From assembly GCA_041554435.1 (NCBI GenBank), contig JBFFLX010000171.1, forward strand, positions 1 to 7,098: 7,098 nt of DNA, given 5' to 3'. A program made the translations under genes and the position numbers. The notes below the pieces were generated by a model. That model was not told the origin of the DNA and ran no database searches. It was given only the letters and a program-made list of their open reading frames with translations. This document shows positions 4,727-7,098 of the stretch, piece by piece (position 1 is the first letter of the stretch; the number at the start of each line of letters is the position of its first letter). This stretch comes from BM524 sp041554435 (GTDB taxonomy: Bacteria > Bacteroidota > Bacteroidia > Bacteroidales > F082).

Positions 4727-6667
4727 ATGAAAGCGCTAAGTTGTAGAAACGAAGCCACCTCAGGTATTCTGGCTTTGTTGTTGTTTTTATTTATTGTACC
4801 CTTTCATCTCTTCTCTTCCGTTATGGAAGATTCCAGAGAGTCAGAACAAATGATGCAATTTGATATAGGGTTCTATCATTTTAACCTTGAAGTAAGCAAC
4901 AACAATAGGGAAATTTCAGGCTGGACTGAGATTTATGCATCTGCAATGGACGATCAAATAGATACTATTACTTTTCAACTTAGTAACAGTATGAATATTG
5001 ATTCGGTTTTTTTAGATAATGTTGCGGCACTCCATTACCATTCTGATCAGTTTCTGAAAATACCAGCAAGCATATCTCCTGACCAGGATTTTATGGTGAA
5101 AATTTATTATCACGGAACTCCTTCAGGATTAAATTTCAAAGGAATTCACAGGAAATATACCTCAGCTTATGACCGGTGGGTTACATGGACTTTCAGTCAG
5201 CCATTTCTTGCCTATAAATGGTTCCCATGCAAGCAGATGCATGAAGATAAAATAGATTCTGTGTATATGGACCTAATCACGGATTCGACACTTACAGCTG
5301 TTTCATCAGGGATATTGAATAACAAAACACAACTAGGGAATGCTAAGGTAAAGTACGAATGGCAAACAAAATATGCAATTAGTTATGATATGATTTTTTT
5401 CGCTGTTTCAGATTATATTTTCTATGATTATTATGTGCAGCCAGAAGGCTTTACGGATTCCATTCATATTACACATTATGTTTATAACCAGGATTACCTG
5501 GATGACTATAAGGAACGTCTGGACAGCATTGGACTCTTTGTTGAATATTTCAGTGATATTTACAGTATGTATCCCTTTGCTGATGAATGCTTTGGACTGG
5601 TTGTTGTTCCGGGGTTTCCTTCAATGACAGAAAATAATACTCTGGTTACCATGATGCATGCCTTGGAGTTCGGAACTACTCATACCTTCATCGATGGTAA
5701 TTGCCACGAGCTCACTCATCAGTGGTTTGGTGATTTTGTGGCTTGTAATACCTTTGCTGATATATGGCTTAGTGAAGGGTTCGGTATGTATGGGGGATAT
5801 CTAGGGGAGGAGCAATTTGGACTTGCGGGATCCTCCGAAGCGTGGTTGGAAAAAACCCGAGATGATGCTTTTTCAACAAACTGCGGGAGCGTATATGTAC
5901 CAGAGAGCGGGCTTTTAGATCCTTCAAGAATATTTAACTGGAATTTAACTTATTGCAAGGGGTCACTATTATTGCATATGATCAGATATATCATTCAGGA
6001 TGACGATGTGTTTTTTACGGTGCTTCAAAATTATATTGAAGAATTTGGGAATGGTACCAGTGTTTTGGAAGACTTCAAAAACACCCTAGAGGAGGTTTCA
6101 GCAATAGACTTTACAAACTTTTTTGATCAATGGTATTATGGCGAAGGATATCCCATTCTGGACATCGACTGGGAGCAAAACAGTGATACTTTACATATAT
6201 ATTCAACAGAGAGTACCAGCTGTGATACAACCCAGTTCTTTCGTTTAACTTTGGATTATCAAATTGTTTTTGAAAATGGAGATACCATTGTCAGAATGCT
6301 TCAGGACGATCCTTTTGAGCACTATATATTAAAATTAGATAGCCAGGTAGTTGATGTTATCCCTGATCCTGAACACTGGATAATGGCAAAAACGAATATT
6401 GAATATGTTGGAGTGAAAGAAGAGTTCGAAAAATCAGATATTCTCATCTACCCAAACCCATGCAGTGGTATACTGACTGTCAAATTCAAAAAACCTATTA
6501 AAGATGGCCGTTTAATCAGCTTATATAGCACAAACGGAAAGTTGATCATGCGAAAAAAACTCTACTACAAGACAGAGATGAAACTGCAGGGATTACCAGC
6601 TGGTGTATATTACATGCGTGTTCATTATGGGAATAGTATAACTGCCAGGAAAATAATTATTCTTTAA
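4727..6667 (+). CDS. Secreted M1-family zinc metallopeptidase with type IX secretion sorting domain
   Basis: This 646-residue exported protein has a signal peptide (hydrophobic core about 13-30), an N-terminal beta-rich M1 domain (about 45-235), a catalytic gluzincin domain (about 240-475), a beta-rich linker (about 478-555) and a C-terminal Por/type A sorting domain (about 570-646: YPNP at 575-578, GLPAGVYYMRV near 622-632, basic end). Zinc ligands are H327 and H331 in HELTH, plus E350 (19 residues after H331, in WLSEGFG); E328 is the general base. Y409 in TYCKG fits the catalytic tyrosine. The family's GxMEN substrate motif appears only as SMTEN (299-303), with a residue between M and E. 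It probably releases N-terminal residues from peptides outside the cell after export and surface anchoring by the type IX system. It lacks the helical C-terminal domain of large M1 enzymes, as shorter members do. The ATG at 4727 gives a complete signal peptide. It is not co-directional with the signalling cluster. Confidence 0.92.
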   Translation: MKALSCRNEATSGILALLLFLFIVPFHLFSSVMEDSRESEQMMQFDIGFYHFNLEVSNNNREISGWTEIYASAMDDQIDTITFQLSNSMNIDSVFLDNVAALHYHSDQFLKIPASISPDQDFMVKIYYHGTPSGLNFKGIHRKYTSAYDRWVTWTFSQPFLAYKWFPCKQMHEDKIDSVYMDLITDSTLTAVSSGILNNKTQLGNAKVKYEWQTKYAISYDMIFFAVSDYIFYDYYVQPEGFTDSIHITHYVYNQDYLDDYKERLDSIGLFVEYFSDIYSMYPFADECFGLVVVPGFPSMTENNTLVTMMHALEFGTTHTFIDGNCHELTHQWFGDFVACNTFADIWLSEGFGMYGGYLGEEQFGLAGSSEAWLEKTRDDAFSTNCGSVYVPESGLLDPSRIFNWNLTYCKGSLLLHMIRYIIQDDDVFFTVLQNYIEEFGNGTSVLEDFKNTLEEVSAIDFTNFFDQWYYGEGYPILDIDWEQNSDTLHIYSTESTSCDTTQFFRLTLDYQIVFENGDTIVRMLQDDPFEHYILKLDSQVVDVIPDPEHWIMAKTNIEYVGVKEEFEKSDILIYPNPCSGILTVKFKKPIKDGRLISLYSTNGKLIMRKKLYYKTEMKLQGLPAGVYYMRVHYGNSITARKIIIL

Positions 6668-6713
6668 GTATCATGTCATCAGTATTAATTATCAAAGCTT
6701 AAACCTCAATACT

Positions 6714-6917
6714 ATGTTCTACTTCGAAAAACTAATCGTTTATAAAAAGGCCAAAGAATACAACAAAGAAGTTTTAAATTATCTAGATAGTGCTGATATT
6801 GATAAGCTTACTTATGACCAAGTCCACCGGGTTTCTTTTAGCATTATGCTGAATATGGCCGAAGAAACCGGAATGTTTACAAAGCGGGATTGCAGCCTTC
6901 CCCAATGGTCATTATAA
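6714..6917 (+). pseudogene. Truncated four-helix-bundle protein (S23/IVP-like)
   Basis: Residues 1-59 match the start of the four-helix-bundle family related to 23S rRNA intervening-sequence proteins: FEKLIVYKKAKEYNKEV forms helix 1, and VSFSIMLNMAEETGMFTKRD corresponds to the conserved end of helix 2, where family members usually read like SIxxNIAEG(S/T)xRF. After residue 59 the frame gives only CSLPQWSL and a stop, whereas full proteins are about 115-125 residues with two more helices. The break near 6891 looks like a deletion or junction rather than a simple frameshift, because the other plus-strand frames do not continue the family. The gene lies 46 bp after the peptidase with no Shine-Dalgarno. 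Function of the family is unclear; this copy is probably dead. Confidence 0.72.
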
Positions 6918-6936
6918 TATCATCAAATGGAAATAA

Positions 6937-7098
6937 AGACTTACCATTGGCACTAAGTTAAACCCGGTTTATGCAATAGGAAGCAAGGAACGAGCTGAAA
7001 ATTGTATTAGCAAGGGTAATCCCGTACCGACATTACTCGGTATAGAGTTTCACCATTTTGGTTTCGACAAAATGGATGAAAGTCTTAGTCGATATGCA
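6937..7098 (+). other. Unrecognised open frame running off the window edge
   Basis: After a TAA at 6934-6936 this frame is open for 54 codons to the last base. It reads, in part, NPVYAIGSKERAENC (from 6961) and later TLLGIEFHHFGFDKMDES. The only in-frame ATG is at 7072. I do not recognise it. It could be a 3' gene fragment joined to the broken four-helix gene, the inside of a gene continuing rightwards, or chance. The minus strand here has stops in all frames. Confidence 0.25.

Noticed and set aside
5424..5627. 67-codon open frame within the peptidase gene
   Set aside because: It is an overlapping alternative frame of a clearly conserved enzyme.

Overview
The window looks like chromosomal DNA from a member of the Bacteroidota. 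The signs are AT-rich sequence, a secreted M1-family peptidase ending in a type IX secretion (Por) sorting domain, a TPR-containing HisKA_3 sensor kinase, TAnnTTTG-type promoter elements, mostly absent Shine-Dalgarno sequences, a four-helix-bundle (S23/IVP-like) gene fragment and what appears to be an IS21-type terminal repeat. Genus cannot be given from this sequence.

Layout. Bases 1-147 are a 14-bp tandem array that begins at the window edge. Bases 190-3822 are a minus-strand signalling cluster. In transcription order it holds a small exported protein (3822-3433), a TPR/transmembrane/HisKA_3/HATPase kinase (3380-1536, TTG start), a NarL/LuxR-type response regulator overlapping the kinase by 4 bp (1539-919), and a second NarL/LuxR-type regulator (822-190) behind a 96-bp gap with its own promoter candidate. 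Bases 3823-4726 are a roughly 900-bp gap without an intact gene. It holds a structured, terminator-like plus-strand element (about 3973-4116), a single relative of the 14-bp repeat (4238-4251), the last 19 codons of a third response regulator (4331-4387) and, abutting it, an IS21-like end with three AAA(G/T)TGACCA copies (about 4388-4460). Bases 4727-6667 encode the secreted M1-like metallopeptidase on the plus strand. Bases 6714-6917 carry a truncated four-helix-bundle gene, and 6918-7098 is unrecognised sequence with an open frame running off the edge.

How it fits together. The kinase probably senses an envelope signal through its TPR domain. It would pass phosphate to the coupled regulator (919-1539) and possibly also to the second one. 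The small exported protein encoded just before it is a candidate ligand, accessory or target. The truncated third regulator matches the end of the 190-822 gene at 33 of 36 bases, and all three differences are synonymous. A related regulator gene therefore once stood upstream and was cut away at the transposon-like scar. The peptidase lies beyond that scar and need not be functionally tied to the signalling genes.

The strongest items for follow-up are the regulator remnant with its mobile-element junction, the unexplained structured element at 3973-4116, the small exported protein paired with the kinase, and the atypical substrate-binding motif of the peptidase. No clearly new defence or mobile system is visible.
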